From assembly GCA_016887505.1 (NCBI GenBank), contig CP069393.1, positions 2,007,001 through 2,071,000 on the forward strand: a stretch of 64,000 nt of DNA. The letters are read 5' to 3'. The DNA is from Clostridia bacterium. GTDB lineage: Bacteria; Bacillota; TC1; UBA5767. The notes under the pieces are model-generated. The model was given only the letters and a program-made list of their open reading frames with translations, made no database searches and was not told the DNA's origin. Numbering within the stretch: the stretch's first letter is position 1; every line of letters starts with the position of its first letter. The position numbers and the translations under genes were made by a program. Shown here one piece after another: positions 18,053 to 26,425 of this stretch.

Positions 18053-19123
18053 ATGAAGAAAAGACTATTTATACCAGGTCCTGTTGACGTAGCACCTGAC
18101 GTGCTGGCCAGAATGGCTACCCCGATGATAGGACATAGAACCAATGATGCATCTGTATTGCAAAAAAGCATTCATGACAAAATGCAGAAAGTGCTTTACA
18201 CAGAGAACCGCATCATGTTGTCTACTTCCTCAGGTAGTGGATTCATGGAAGGTGCAATTCGTTCTTGCACAAGAAAAAGAGCAGCTGTATTTTCAGTAGG
18301 AGCATTTGGTAACAGATGGTTCAAAATGGCTCAAGCAAATGGTGTGCCAGCAGACAAATTCGAAGTAGAGTGGGGCACTCCGACTCTTCCTGGACAAGTT
18401 GATGAAGTATTGGCTACAGGCAAATATGACCTGATAACTGTGACTCACAATGAAACTTCTACCGGTGTAATGAACCCAGTTGAAGAGATTGCTGAAGTTA
18501 TGAAGAAGTATCCTGACGTTATATGGTGTTTAGATGCAGTTAGTTCTGCAGCAGGATCAAAAATCGAAGTAGACAAGTTGGGTGTTGATATTTGTATAAC
18601 TTCTACCCAAAAAGCATTAGGCCTGCCACCTGGATTGGCTATTTGCTCATTCTCTAAAAAAGCATATGAAGCTACCAAAGAAGTTGAAAACAGAGGCCTG
18701 TATTTCGACATGAAGGAAATCTATGATACTATTGATAAGAAGAATCATCAGTATCCTTCCACTCCATCTTTGTCTCATATGTATGCATTAGACTATCAAT
18801 TGGACAGAATTTTATTAGAAGGCTTAGACAACCGTTTTGCAAGACATATTGAAATGGCCAAGTATGTTAGAGCATGGGCTAACAAATATTTCGAACTGCA
18901 ACCGGAAGAAAAATACGCTTCTAATACTTTGACCAACGTTAAGAATACTAGAGAAATCTCAGTAGCAGAATTGAATAAAGCTTTGGGTATGCGTGGCATG
19001 GTTGTTTCGAATGGCTATGGAAAAATGAAAGATATTACCTTCAGAATTGCGCATATGGCTGAAACTACTTTGCCAGAGATCAAAGATTTGTTGTTGAATA
19101 TCGAAGATATTTTAGGACTATAG
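18053..19123 (+). CDS. class-V aminotransferase (alanine/serine-glyoxylate or phosphoserine type)
   Basis: A 356-residue PLP enzyme of the class V family. The Schiff-base lysine is Lys187 in CITSTQKALGLPPG, with the cofactor Asp161 in CLDAVSSAAG. N-terminal FIPGPVDVAPDVLARM and HNETSTGVMNP are typical of the alanine-glyoxylate/serine-pyruvate group. Related class V enzymes in methanogens (MJ0959) act as phosphoserine aminotransferases. Since serA follows 84 bases downstream and no SerC-type gene is present, transamination of phosphohydroxypyruvate with glutamate or alanine is a good guess, but this is inference from context. AGGAGGG precedes the ATG. Confidence 0.88.
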   Translation: MKKRLFIPGPVDVAPDVLARMATPMIGHRTNDASVLQKSIHDKMQKVLYTENRIMLSTSSGSGFMEGAIRSCTRKRAAVFSVGAFGNRWFKMAQANGVPADKFEVEWGTPTLPGQVDEVLATGKYDLITVTHNETSTGVMNPVEEIAEVMKKYPDVIWCLDAVSSAAGSKIEVDKLGVDICITSTQKALGLPPGLAICSFSKKAYEATKEVENRGLYFDMKEIYDTIDKKNHQYPSTPSLSHMYALDYQLDRILLEGLDNRFARHIEMAKYVRAWANKYFELQPEEKYASNTLTNVKNTREISVAELNKALGMRGMVVSNGYGKMKDITFRIAHMAETTLPEIKDLLLNIEDILGL

Positions 19124-19151
19124 TTGTAAACGAACCATAAATTTTAATCAC

Positions 19152-19187
19152 GGGACTTAGGGCTATTTGGTCCTAAGTTCCCTGTCT
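19152..19187 (+). terminator. intercistronic hairpin, possible partial terminator
   Basis: GGGACTTAGG (19152-19161) pairs with CCTAAGTTCCC (19172-19182) with one bulge, followed by TGTCTTTACT. It sits between the aminotransferase and serA. The short T-run suggests partial termination or transcript stabilisation rather than a full stop. Confidence 0.45.
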
Positions 19188-19207
19188 TTACTAGAGGAGG
19201 GTATACA

Positions 19208-20116
19208 ATGGCTAAGATTTTAGTAACTGATGGTATGGATGCCAAGGCTGCTGCCGCGTTAAGAGAATTAGGACACGAAGTTGTTGAAGAGTTTTATGCA
19301 CCGGAAGTATTGGCTGAGAAAGTAAAAAATGCCGATGCTATGGTTGTGCGTAGTGCTACCAAAGTGCCAGCGGCTATTTTGGACTCAGCAGCTGAGGCGG
19401 GACAACTTAAGGTTGTGATTCGTGCAGGTGTTGGTGTAGATAATATTGACTGTGTACATGCAAAAGAAGTTGGCATTGCGGTTCGCAATACGCCTGCAGC
19501 AAGTTCATCTGCAGTAGCAGAATTGGCTTTGGCTCATATGTTTGCTGTTGCAAGACATATTTCAGCTGCCAACGTAACCATGTGTAATGGAGAGTGGAAC
19601 AAGAAAGCCTATAAGGGCGTTGAATTGTCTGGCAAGACCTTGGGTCTGATTGGCTTCGGCAGAATCGCTAGAAGTTTAGCCGGAAAAGCTAGTGCACTAG
19701 GCATGAAAGTAATCTACACAGATATCGTAGGTAAATTCGAAGGCTACGACGAGTACCAGTACATGGAAAAAGAAGATATCCTGAAAAATGCAGACTTTGT
19801 ATCCTTGCATATTCCTTACATTAAGGAAATGGGCGCGACCATTGCTGCTGATGAGATTGCGATGATGAAGGATGGCTCATATCTAATAAACTGTGCCCGT
19901 GGTGGTGTGGTTGATGAGGCTGCTTTGGTAGATGCTTTGAAATCTGGAAAACTTGCAGGAGCGGCTGTAGACGTGTTCGAAAAAGAACCAACACCGAACG
20001 CTGAGCTGATTAATTTATCGAATGTTTCTTGCACCCCGCATATCGGCGCATCCACTAAGGAAGCACAAGCTAGAATCGGTGAGGAAATTGTTTCCATCAT
20101 CAAAGAATATTTCTAG
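19208..20116 (+). CDS. serA: D-3-phosphoglycerate dehydrogenase, short form
   Basis: A 302-residue NAD-dependent D-2-hydroxyacid dehydrogenase. The Rossmann motif GLIGFGRIA lies at 146-154, and the catalytic triad is Arg231 (NCARGGVVDE), Glu260 (FEKEP) and His278 (TPHIGAST). It would oxidise 3-phosphoglycerate to 3-phosphohydroxypyruvate, the first step of serine synthesis. The C-terminal ACT regulatory domain of long SerA proteins is missing, so feedback inhibition by serine through that domain is not expected. The neighbours (class-V aminotransferase upstream, DUF1015 17 bases downstream) support the serine assignment over other hydroxyacid dehydrogenases. GAGGAGGG precedes the ATG. Confidence 0.88.
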   Translation: MAKILVTDGMDAKAAAALRELGHEVVEEFYAPEVLAEKVKNADAMVVRSATKVPAAILDSAAEAGQLKVVIRAGVGVDNIDCVHAKEVGIAVRNTPAASSSAVAELALAHMFAVARHISAANVTMCNGEWNKKAYKGVELSGKTLGLIGFGRIARSLAGKASALGMKVIYTDIVGKFEGYDEYQYMEKEDILKNADFVSLHIPYIKEMGATIAADEIAMMKDGSYLINCARGGVVDEAALVDALKSGKLAGAAVDVFEKEPTPNAELINLSNVSCTPHIGASTKEAQARIGEEIVSIIKEYF

Positions 20117-20133
20117 GCTACGGAGGAAAGAAA

Positions 20134-21378
20134 ATGTCTTTAGTTAAACCATTTATGGCTGTACGGCCAAAAGAAGGCAAGGAGAGTGCTGTTGCCTCTT
20201 TGCCATACGACGTGATGAACAGAAAAGAAGCAAAAGAGATGGCAGGAGATAATAAAGATTCCTTCCTGCATATCGTTCGTGCTGAGATAGACGTAGATGA
20301 TAGCGTAAGTCAGTATGATGATTCAGTTTATGCCAAAGGTAAAGAAAACTTGGATAAAATGATCTCAGAAGGCATATTGGTGCAGGATGAAAAGCCTTGC
20401 TTTTATGTTTACCAGCAGGTTATGGATGGCAGAACCCAGACTGGTCTAGTTGCTTGTTGCTCCATTGATGAGTATTTAAGTAACAGCATCAAGAAGCATG
20501 AGTTCACCAGAGAAGCCAAAGAAATTGACCGCATCAAACATTTCGATGCTTGTGATGCCAATACGGCACCGATTTTTTTAACCTACCGTAACAACGAAAA
20601 AATCAATGCCATCATAGCTGCATGGGTTAAGAAAGATGCGATGTATGATTTCGTATCGGAAGATGGTATCGGTCATAAGGTTTGGAAAATTGACGACGCA
20701 GATGTAATTGCAGAGTTGGACCAACTGTTCGCTGGCGTGGATAATTTATACATTGCGGATGGACACCATCGTAGCGCTTCTGCTGCTAAAGTAGGTCTAA
20801 AACGGAGAGAAGCCAATCCTAATTACACGGGGGATGAGGAGTTCAATCGCTTTTTGGCGGTAATTTTCCCAGATAACGATCTTTATGTAATGGACTACAA
20901 CCGTGTGGTCAAAGACTTAAATGGCAACAGCAAAGATGAATTTATGTCACTCGTTAAAGAAAAATTCAACGTAGCTGTATCTGACCAAGAAGGTCCATAT
21001 AAACCGGATGCAAAGCATAAATATGGCATGTATCTTGATGGCAAATGGTATGTTTTGGAAGCCAAAGAAGGCTCCTTTGATGCGCAGCATCCAGTTAAGA
21101 GTTTGGATTCTGCAATTCTACAGGATAACCTGTTGAATCCAATTTTGGGTATTGGCGATCCTAGAACCGATGAACGCATCGATTTTATCGGCGGTATTCG
21201 TGGCCTAGAAGAACTTGAACGTCGCGTATCCGAAGATATGGAAGTAGCTTTTTCAATGTTCCCAACTTCCATCAAAGACTTGATGAAGGTTGCTGATGCA
21301 GGAGAGGTTATGCCTCCTAAGTCAACCTGGTTTGAACCCAAGCTACGAAGTGGTTTGTTTGTACATAAATTAAGCTAA
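20134..21378 (+). CDS. DUF1015 family protein
   Basis: A 414-residue protein of the DUF1015 family. It begins FMAVRPKEG and SLPYDVMNRKEA, contains HEFTREAKEIDRIKH, and has the family's central motif ADGHHRSASA with Asp209, Gly210, His211, His212, Arg213. It ends with IDFIGGIRGLEELERRV. Biochemical function is not established. The DGHHR motif resembles the catalytic motif of ParB-like serine kinases (SbnI, SerK), an inference from motif likeness only. It is 17 bases behind serA and ends at a strong terminator, so it belongs to the serine operon. It could carry out a missing phosphoserine or serine step or act as a regulator. Confidence 0.85.
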   Translation: MSLVKPFMAVRPKEGKESAVASLPYDVMNRKEAKEMAGDNKDSFLHIVRAEIDVDDSVSQYDDSVYAKGKENLDKMISEGILVQDEKPCFYVYQQVMDGRTQTGLVACCSIDEYLSNSIKKHEFTREAKEIDRIKHFDACDANTAPIFLTYRNNEKINAIIAAWVKKDAMYDFVSEDGIGHKVWKIDDADVIAELDQLFAGVDNLYIADGHHRSASAAKVGLKRREANPNYTGDEEFNRFLAVIFPDNDLYVMDYNRVVKDLNGNSKDEFMSLVKEKFNVAVSDQEGPYKPDAKHKYGMYLDGKWYVLEAKEGSFDAQHPVKSLDSAILQDNLLNPILGIGDPRTDERIDFIGGIRGLEELERRVSEDMEVAFSMFPTSIKDLMKVADAGEVMPPKSTWFEPKLRSGLFVHKLS

Positions 21379-21391
21379 GAGTAGTTTACCT

Positions 21392-21424
21392 AAGCCCATG
21401 GATGAAAATCCATGGGCTTTTTTG
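21392..21424 (+). terminator. terminator of the serine operon
   Basis: A 12-bp perfect stem (AAGCCCATGGAT, loop GAAA, ATCCATGGGCTT) followed by TTTTTT. Placed 14 bases after the DUF1015 stop. Confidence 0.93.
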
Positions 21425-21521
21425 TAACGGAATTGTCACTTTATTGCCATAAATCATGTGTATTATGAGCTATAGGTTCTTTATGATATAGTAGGAGCAT
21501 AAAAATCATGAGGAGTAGGAT

Positions 21522-21791
21522 ATGAAGGTTGAGATGTATAGTTTGGTGCGCCAGGTCACGGGAGAAAAAGAGCTAGAATTAGAAGCTTCAGATATTGAAC
21601 AGGCCTTGATTCAGATGGCGCAACGATATGGAGAGGAATTTGAAAGCCAAGTCTATTCGAAAAAAGAAGGACTCTCTGATAGAATAAATATTTTGTTAAG
21701 AGGCAAGAATATCCATGTGCTACAAGGTTTGGCAACACCACTTGAGCACAATGATACGATTTCTCTATTTTACAGCATAGAAGGAGGCTAG
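21522..21791 (+). CDS. MoaD/ThiS-like ubiquitin-fold sulfur-carrier protein
   Basis: An 89-residue beta-grasp protein that ends in Gly-Gly, the C-terminal motif that is adenylated and thiocarboxylated in MoaD and ThiS. VEMYSLVRQVTGEKELEL at the start and INILLRGKNIHVLQGLATPL followed by DTISLFYSIEGG at the end fit the MoaD branch. The usual partners (MoaE, MoeB/ThiF, tungsten or molybdenum enzymes) are not in this window. It ends 4 bases before a response regulator gene with a good Shine-Dalgarno for each, so it appears cotranscribed with a two-component system, which is unusual. The acceptor pathway is unknown. Confidence 0.78.
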   Translation: MKVEMYSLVRQVTGEKELELEASDIEQALIQMAQRYGEEFESQVYSKKEGLSDRINILLRGKNIHVLQGLATPLEHNDTISLFYSIEGG

Positions 21792-21795
21792 TACT

Positions 21796-22467
21796 ATGTC
21801 CAAACGAGTTCTTTATGCGGATGATGAACCGAGATTTAGAAAGCTCGTGAAAGATTATTTAACAAAGGAAGGATTCACTGTCACGGATGTGAAAGACGGG
21901 AAAGAAGCACTGGAGGCTCTTACGTATCAGTCCTTTGATTTGGTAATTCTAGATGTGATGATGCCAGGTTATGATGGTTGGGCGGTATTGAGGGAAATTC
22001 GCAAGACCATGACTATGCCAGTCATTATGCTGACAGCTAGAGATGAAGAAAGTGATGAATTGTTCGGCTTCGAACTGGGTGCGGATGAGTATGTTGCCAA
22101 ACCCTTCAGCCCGAAAGTTTTGGTGGCTAGAATCCAAAGTCTCTTAAAACGGGGCAAGGACCGGATGTCTGAGCATTTGGAGTATGCGGGCATTCGACTA
22201 GATCGAGATTCTCATAGAGTTTTCTTACATGATACGGAATTGGTTATGAGCCCGAAGGAATATGACCTGTTGGCGTTTTTTATGGAGAATGTGAACATAG
22301 CGATCAGCCGGGAACGACTTTTGGATGTAGTTTGGGGCTATGATTATTATGGAGATTTACGTACAGTAGATACTCATATTAAACGATTGCGTAGCAAACT
22401 TGATGATAAGAGTATGCTGATTCAGACCGTACGTGGGGTGGGATATAGATTTGGAGAAAACAATTAA
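21796..22467 (+). CDS. OmpR/PhoB-family response regulator
   Basis: A 223-residue two-component regulator. The receiver domain (1-118) has the acidic pair Asp9-Asp10, the phosphoacceptor Asp53 in VILDVMMPG, and Lys102 in AKPF. The winged-helix DNA-binding domain is at about 130-222 (MSPKEYDLLAFFMENVNIAI; RTVDTHIKRLRSKL). Its cognate kinase gene overlaps its 3' end. The tandem-repeat exported protein that follows the kinase may be a target or accessory component. The input signal is not known. Confidence 0.93.
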   Translation: MSKRVLYADDEPRFRKLVKDYLTKEGFTVTDVKDGKEALEALTYQSFDLVILDVMMPGYDGWAVLREIRKTMTMPVIMLTARDEESDELFGFELGADEYVAKPFSPKVLVARIQSLLKRGKDRMSEHLEYAGIRLDRDSHRVFLHDTELVMSPKEYDLLAFFMENVNIAISRERLLDVVWGYDYYGDLRTVDTHIKRLRSKLDDKSMLIQTVRGVGYRFGENN

Positions 22468-23965
22468 AAAAAATACCAAAAAGAAATCCTCACTAGCGCA
22501 TAAGCTACTCTTTTCCATGTTGCTAGTGGTGATAATCAGCACCGTAGCATCTTTTGCGATGAACAGGATTCTACTAGGGCCATATTACTATTATCAACAG
22601 TCGAGAATTTTAAACAATACGGCGAATCAAGTTGACGAACTCTATACTGGCGTCCTGAATGAAGATATCGTCCGAGAGTTGAATACCATGGGATATGGCA
22701 TCAATGGCATGATTCTAATTTACAATCAGGACAACGAGGTCTTGTATAGTTCTCGAGCTTTCCAAGGTCAGTTTTTTAGCGTGACCGAAGATGAACTAGG
22801 TGCTGGAAAGAAAAATTTGCTACTGGATGGCACACGCATCGGATTTCGCGCTCCAAGTCAGAACAAGGCGCCGGTATCTCCTTGGAAGGATCCTCTCATA
22901 ACCGTTGAGAAGGAGTTGAAAAATGGCGATCATTTGATTATTCAAACATCGGAGACCGCCTTGGAAGCGTCTGTGGGAATCATTAATCAATTTACCCTAT
23001 ATCCTGCAAGTGTTGCTTTAATAGCTGCCATTGTGCTTGCGTTTTTTTTGACTAAAAAAATTACTAGGCCTGTCGTGGAATTAACGGAAATAACCAAGCG
23101 GATGAAGAGCTTAGATTTTAGTAGCCGCTATGAGGGAGAGGCGGACGACGAAATTGGAGAATTGGGCCAAAATTTTAATGACTTAGCAGAAACATTGGGC
23201 ATAACCATTGGAGAATTGAACCAGGCCAACGACCAATTGCGTGAAGATATTGAACGTGAAAAAGCAATTGAAGAAGCTCGTAAAAATTTTATTTCTAATG
23301 TATCTCACGAATTAAAGACACCGATATCCTTGATTCGGGGCTATGCAGAGGGGATTCGTGACCAGGTAATAGAACCACAGGATTTTGAAGAGTATTTATC
23401 GGTCATCATTGAAGAAAGTGAGCACATGTCGTCCATGGTGCGTGAATTATTGACATTGAGCAAATTAGAATCGCATCATATACCAACCTATTTTGAAGAA
23501 GTAGATGTAACGGAAATAATCAATAGAGTGATTGAGATGTTTTCCTTTGAAATGCATAAGGAAGGAATCAAAATGGTTTATGAGGCACCTAGTGAACCGA
23601 AGATGCTCGTATGTGATCAAAATATGCTTGAAACAATGCTTACCAATTTTATGAGCAATGCACTAGATCATGTAGAGGGTGAAAAAATTATTGAGATTCG
23701 TCTGGAAGAAACCCTAGAGAGTTTGGGTATACATGTCCGAAATTCAGGAAAAACTATCGTAAAAGAAGACCAAGATAAGATCTGGGATAGTTTTTATAAG
23801 ATTGATAAAGCACGAACCAGAGCCTATGGGGGAACTGGATTGGGTCTTGCGATTGTGAAGAATATGGTGGAAATACATAAAGGGACCTATGGTGTTGAAA
23901 ATTGGGAAGATGGTGTAGATTTTTATATCCGCTTACCCAAGGACAACAAGGTGAGCGAGAAATAG
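22433..23965 (+). CDS. sensor histidine kinase
   Basis: A membrane sensor kinase of up to 510 residues. Membrane helices lie at about 23-47 and 188-208, flanking an extracytoplasmic domain of about 140 residues. HAMP is at about 208-262, HisKA has the phosphoacceptor His292 in NVSHELKTP, and the ATPase domain shows NFMSNALDHV (N box) and GGTGLGLAIVKNMV (G box). The first start in frame is GTG at 22433, overlapping the regulator by 35 bases; TTG at 22451 is an alternative after a GGGGTGGG stretch. The tight coupling to the response regulator leaves little doubt that they form a pair. Confidence 0.92.
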   Translation: MGWDIDLEKTIKKNTKKKSSLAHKLLFSMLLVVIISTVASFAMNRILLGPYYYYQQSRILNNTANQVDELYTGVLNEDIVRELNTMGYGINGMILIYNQDNEVLYSSRAFQGQFFSVTEDELGAGKKNLLLDGTRIGFRAPSQNKAPVSPWKDPLITVEKELKNGDHLIIQTSETALEASVGIINQFTLYPASVALIAAIVLAFFLTKKITRPVVELTEITKRMKSLDFSSRYEGEADDEIGELGQNFNDLAETLGITIGELNQANDQLREDIEREKAIEEARKNFISNVSHELKTPISLIRGYAEGIRDQVIEPQDFEEYLSVIIEESEHMSSMVRELLTLSKLESHHIPTYFEEVDVTEIINRVIEMFSFEMHKEGIKMVYEAPSEPKMLVCDQNMLETMLTNFMSNALDHVEGEKIIEIRLEETLESLGIHVRNSGKTIVKEDQDKIWDSFYKIDKARTRAYGGTGLGLAIVKNMVEIHKGTYGVENWEDGVDFYIRLPKDNKVSEK

Positions 23966-24059
23966 GATTGTCACAAGGATTTCAGCAAATTGCCCGTTGC
24001 TTGTCACAGATCTGCCATAGTCCAGGCGTAATATGAGGTCATAGAAAGGAGATGTTATT

Positions 24060-24830
24060 TTGAAAAAATTAATTGTATCTGTACTGATGATCTCCCTGCT
24101 AATGGTGGCGTTGCCGGTAATGGCAGCGGAAACGGAGGCTACTCAAACCGAGGGGTATGCACGAACAATGGGTACTCGTGAAGTAAATGGCTTATTTGGC
24201 CATAAAGGTGGAATGAGGGACAAGGATTTTGAACCCGATTTTGATGCCTTCTCTGAACGATTGGCGCAAGCGGTAGAAGATGGAAACTTGACCCAAGAAG
24301 AAGCTGATGAAAGATTGGAAAAGATGGAAGCAAATGAGTTTCCAATCGGTGTTCGCGATAGAGACAGACTTGCAGAACGTGACCCAGAACTGATTGCGGA
24401 ACATATCGCGCAAGCGGTAGAAGATGGAAACTTGACCCAAGATGAAGCAGATGAAATGTTGGAGAAGTTGGAAGCAAATGAGTTCCCAATTGGCGTTCAA
24501 GATAGAGACAGACTTGCAGAACGCGACCCAGAACTGATTGCGGAACATATCGCGCAAGCGGTAGAAGACGGAAAATTGACCCAAGATGAAGCAGATGAAA
24601 TGTTGGAGAAGTTGGAAGCAAATGAGTTTCCAATCGGTGTTCAAGATAGAGACAGACTTGCAGAACGTGACCCAGAACTGATGGAAGAACATATCGCGCA
24701 AGCGGTAGAAGACGGAACAATGACCCAAGATGAAGCAGATGAAATGTTAGAACGTCTGGAGCAGGGCATTCCTCAACGAGGCGCACATGGCAATCGGGGC
24801 ATGAATTGCAGTGAAGAAACAGACGAGTAA
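24060..24830 (+). CDS. exported protein of four 48-residue tandem repeats
   Basis: A 256-residue secreted protein. It starts at TTG, with AAAGGAG about 8 bases upstream. Residues 1-22 form a signal peptide (LMVALPVMA-AET). After a short linker come four tandem units of 48 residues; each holds QAVEDGNLTQDEADEMLEKL, then a spacer EANEFPIGVQDRDRLAERDP. The helix-loop-helix unit resembles DUF2680-type segments found in small exported Gram-positive proteins, and the Asp/Glu-rich loop could bind cations. No lipobox or anchor is visible, so it should be released or wall-associated. The gene starts 94 bases after the kinase, so coupling to that two-component system is plausible. Function is unknown. 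Confidence 0.8.
   Translation: MKKLIVSVLMISLLMVALPVMAAETEATQTEGYARTMGTREVNGLFGHKGGMRDKDFEPDFDAFSERLAQAVEDGNLTQEEADERLEKMEANEFPIGVRDRDRLAERDPELIAEHIAQAVEDGNLTQDEADEMLEKLEANEFPIGVQDRDRLAERDPELIAEHIAQAVEDGKLTQDEADEMLEKLEANEFPIGVQDRDRLAERDPELMEEHIAQAVEDGTMTQDEADEMLERLEQGIPQRGAHGNRGMNCSEETDE
24264..24765 (+). repeat. 144-bp direct tandem repeat, four copies (last incomplete)
   Basis: The sequence GCGCAAGCGGTAGAAG recurs at 24264, 24408, 24552 and 24696, exactly 144 bases apart. Copies two and three are nearly identical over their full length; copy one and the final partial copy differ at scattered bases. The period is 48 codons, so the reading frame is kept. The near-identity at DNA level suggests recent duplication or gene conversion. 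Confidence 0.95.
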
Positions 24831-24914
24831 GTTAGATATGAACAACAGATAAATGAATAGATAGGTATAAAAAAGGCATAAAAGATAACAAGATAGCGAT
24901 AAAAAGTCTTTTCA

Positions 24915-24958
24915 CAGAACTAGGAGGTTGGGTATTCCAGCCTCCTAGTTCTGTTTTG
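24915..24958 (+). terminator. terminator after the repeat-protein gene
   Basis: A 13-bp perfect stem (CAGAACTAGGAGG and CCTCCTAGTTCTG) around a 13-base loop, followed by TTTTGTCT. It lies about 85 bases after the stop codon and separates this unit from the nucleoside transporter. Confidence 0.85.
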
Positions 24959-25082
24959 TCTATTTGTAGAATTTAAGAAATCATCATACATATTAGCAGG
25001 ACTTTGCTTGTGTTAAGAGAATAATATATTGTAGCGATACATTACGTGAGGCTACTCACAGTATAAGGAAGGAGAGACAAAC

Positions 25083-26141
25083 ATGAAACAGAAGTATTTA
25101 GTTATTGCACTAGTCTTGGTTTGTGCTATCACCTTTACATTTGCAGGATGCACGCCAGCCGAAGAACCGGCTGAAGAACCCACGGGGGAAGAACCAATAG
25201 AAGAACCAATGGAAGATATTATGGTGGCCATGGTAACGGATACGGGTGGCGTTAATGACCAGTCTTTTAACCAATCCGCTTGGGAAGGTTTACAAATGGC
25301 CAATAAGGACCTTGGCGTAAAAGTAAGCTATCTTGAATCTTCTCAAGAAGCAGACTATGCACCGAATTTGGACACTCTTTATGACAATGGCAACACCTTA
25401 ATTTGGGGTATTGGATTCTTAATGGCGGATGCAATCGAGGAAGCCGCACAAACTAATCCAGATGCCAACTATGCCATCATTGACAACTTTTTTCCTGAAC
25501 CCGCAGACAATTTATTGGGGGTAGTTTTCCGGGAAGAAGAATGTTCATACCTAGTGGGATATATTGCAGGAAAAATGACAGAAACCAACAATGTAGGCTT
25601 TGTGGGTGGTATGGACTTTGATGTAATCCACCACTTCCATTATGGCTTTATGGCTGGTGTAAAAGATGCAAATCCAGATTGTGAAATTCAAGTGCAATAT
25701 GCAGGAGATTTTGCCGACGTTCCCAAGGGAAAAGCGATTGCCAATCAAATGTATCAAGCTGGTGCTGATATCGTGTTCCATGCAGCCGGATTTACCGGAA
25801 ACGGTGTCATTGAGGCAGCAAAAGAAAATGATAAATGGGTTATTGGTGTAGATAAAGACCAAAATTCATTGGCTCCAGATAATGTATTAACATCTGCTGT
25901 CAAACGCGTTGATAACGCAGTATTTAACGTAACCCAAACACTTGTAGAAGGTAACTTTGAAGGTGGAACCAATATAGCATACGGCTTAGCTGAAAAAGGT
26001 GTAGGTATTGCTCCCACATCTGACATGCATGTACCGGCTGATATATTGGCAGAGGTAGCGGATTTGGAAGAGCAGATTATTGATGGAACCATCATGGTTC
26101 CAGATAATCAAGAGGATTATGAAGCTCAATACGGCAAGTAA
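25083..26141 (+). CDS. BMP-family substrate-binding lipoprotein, nucleoside ABC importer
   Basis: A 352-residue surface lipoprotein. The signal peptide ends in a lipobox with Cys23 (TFAGC), followed by an acidic Glu/Pro-rich spacer. The periplasmic-binding fold shows VAMVTDTGGVNDQSFNQSAW, typical of the basic membrane protein (Med/PnrA/NupN) family that binds purine nucleosides. Asp and Phe residues in NDQSFNQSAWEG correspond to the ligand-binding region. It is followed by an ATPase and two permeases of the matching type, giving a complete NupNOPQ-like importer. A terminator right after the gene would let the binding protein be made in excess over the membrane parts. GGAAGGAGAG precedes the ATG. 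Confidence 0.92.
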   Translation: MKQKYLVIALVLVCAITFTFAGCTPAEEPAEEPTGEEPIEEPMEDIMVAMVTDTGGVNDQSFNQSAWEGLQMANKDLGVKVSYLESSQEADYAPNLDTLYDNGNTLIWGIGFLMADAIEEAAQTNPDANYAIIDNFFPEPADNLLGVVFREEECSYLVGYIAGKMTETNNVGFVGGMDFDVIHHFHYGFMAGVKDANPDCEIQVQYAGDFADVPKGKAIANQMYQAGADIVFHAAGFTGNGVIEAAKENDKWVIGVDKDQNSLAPDNVLTSAVKRVDNAVFNVTQTLVEGNFEGGTNIAYGLAEKGVGIAPTSDMHVPADILAEVADLEEQIIDGTIMVPDNQEDYEAQYGK

Positions 26142-26150
26142 GAAAAATAT

Positions 26151-26182
26151 CAGTCCGGGGCTTGTCCCCGGACTGAATTTTT
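26151..26182 (+). terminator. intra-operon terminator between binding protein and ATPase
   Basis: CAGTCCGGGG and CCCCGGACTG form a 10-bp stem with a 5-base loop, followed by AATTTTTAG. Partial read-through here would explain higher expression of the binding protein. Confidence 0.85.
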
Positions 26183-26374
26183 AGAATAACATACGAAAAA
26201 TTGGTCAAACTAATTCCGAAAGAGGTAGTATTTAAGAGAATACAACTAGGTAAACAGGCAATTGGATTATCTAGGATCATAGTACTATAGGTTAGCATAG
26301 TTCTATATTCAAAGCGTGTACCAAATGTATTTATACTAATTCCACAATTAATTATGTGCTTTAATAGGAAAAAA

Positions 26375-26405
26375 GATGTTGAACACAATGCTAGTGTCCA
26401 ACATC
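26375..26405 (+). promoter_or_regulatory. leader hairpin directly before the ATPase Shine-Dalgarno
   Basis: GATGTTGAACAC (26375-26386) pairs with GTGTCCAACATC (26394-26405) with one mismatch and a 7-base loop. There is no T-run, so it is not a terminator. It ends 8 bases before AAGGAG and may affect translation or RNA stability. The rest of 26183-26374 holds no gene or motif that I can identify. Confidence 0.45.
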
Positions 26406-26425
26406 AGAATACAAGGAGTGACTGC

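Noticed and set aside
24264-24765. Regular direct repeats as a possible CRISPR array
   Set aside because: The repeats are contiguous, 144 bases long and coding, with no variable spacers and no cas genes.
24139-24786. Long minus-strand open frames opposite the repeat-protein gene
   Set aside because: They arise because the 144-bp repeat keeps frames open on both strands; there is no ribosome site or signal, and the plus-strand product has a clear signal peptide.
24959-25082. Purine riboswitch before the nucleoside-binding lipoprotein
   Set aside because: I looked for the conserved three-way-junction loops and found no match.
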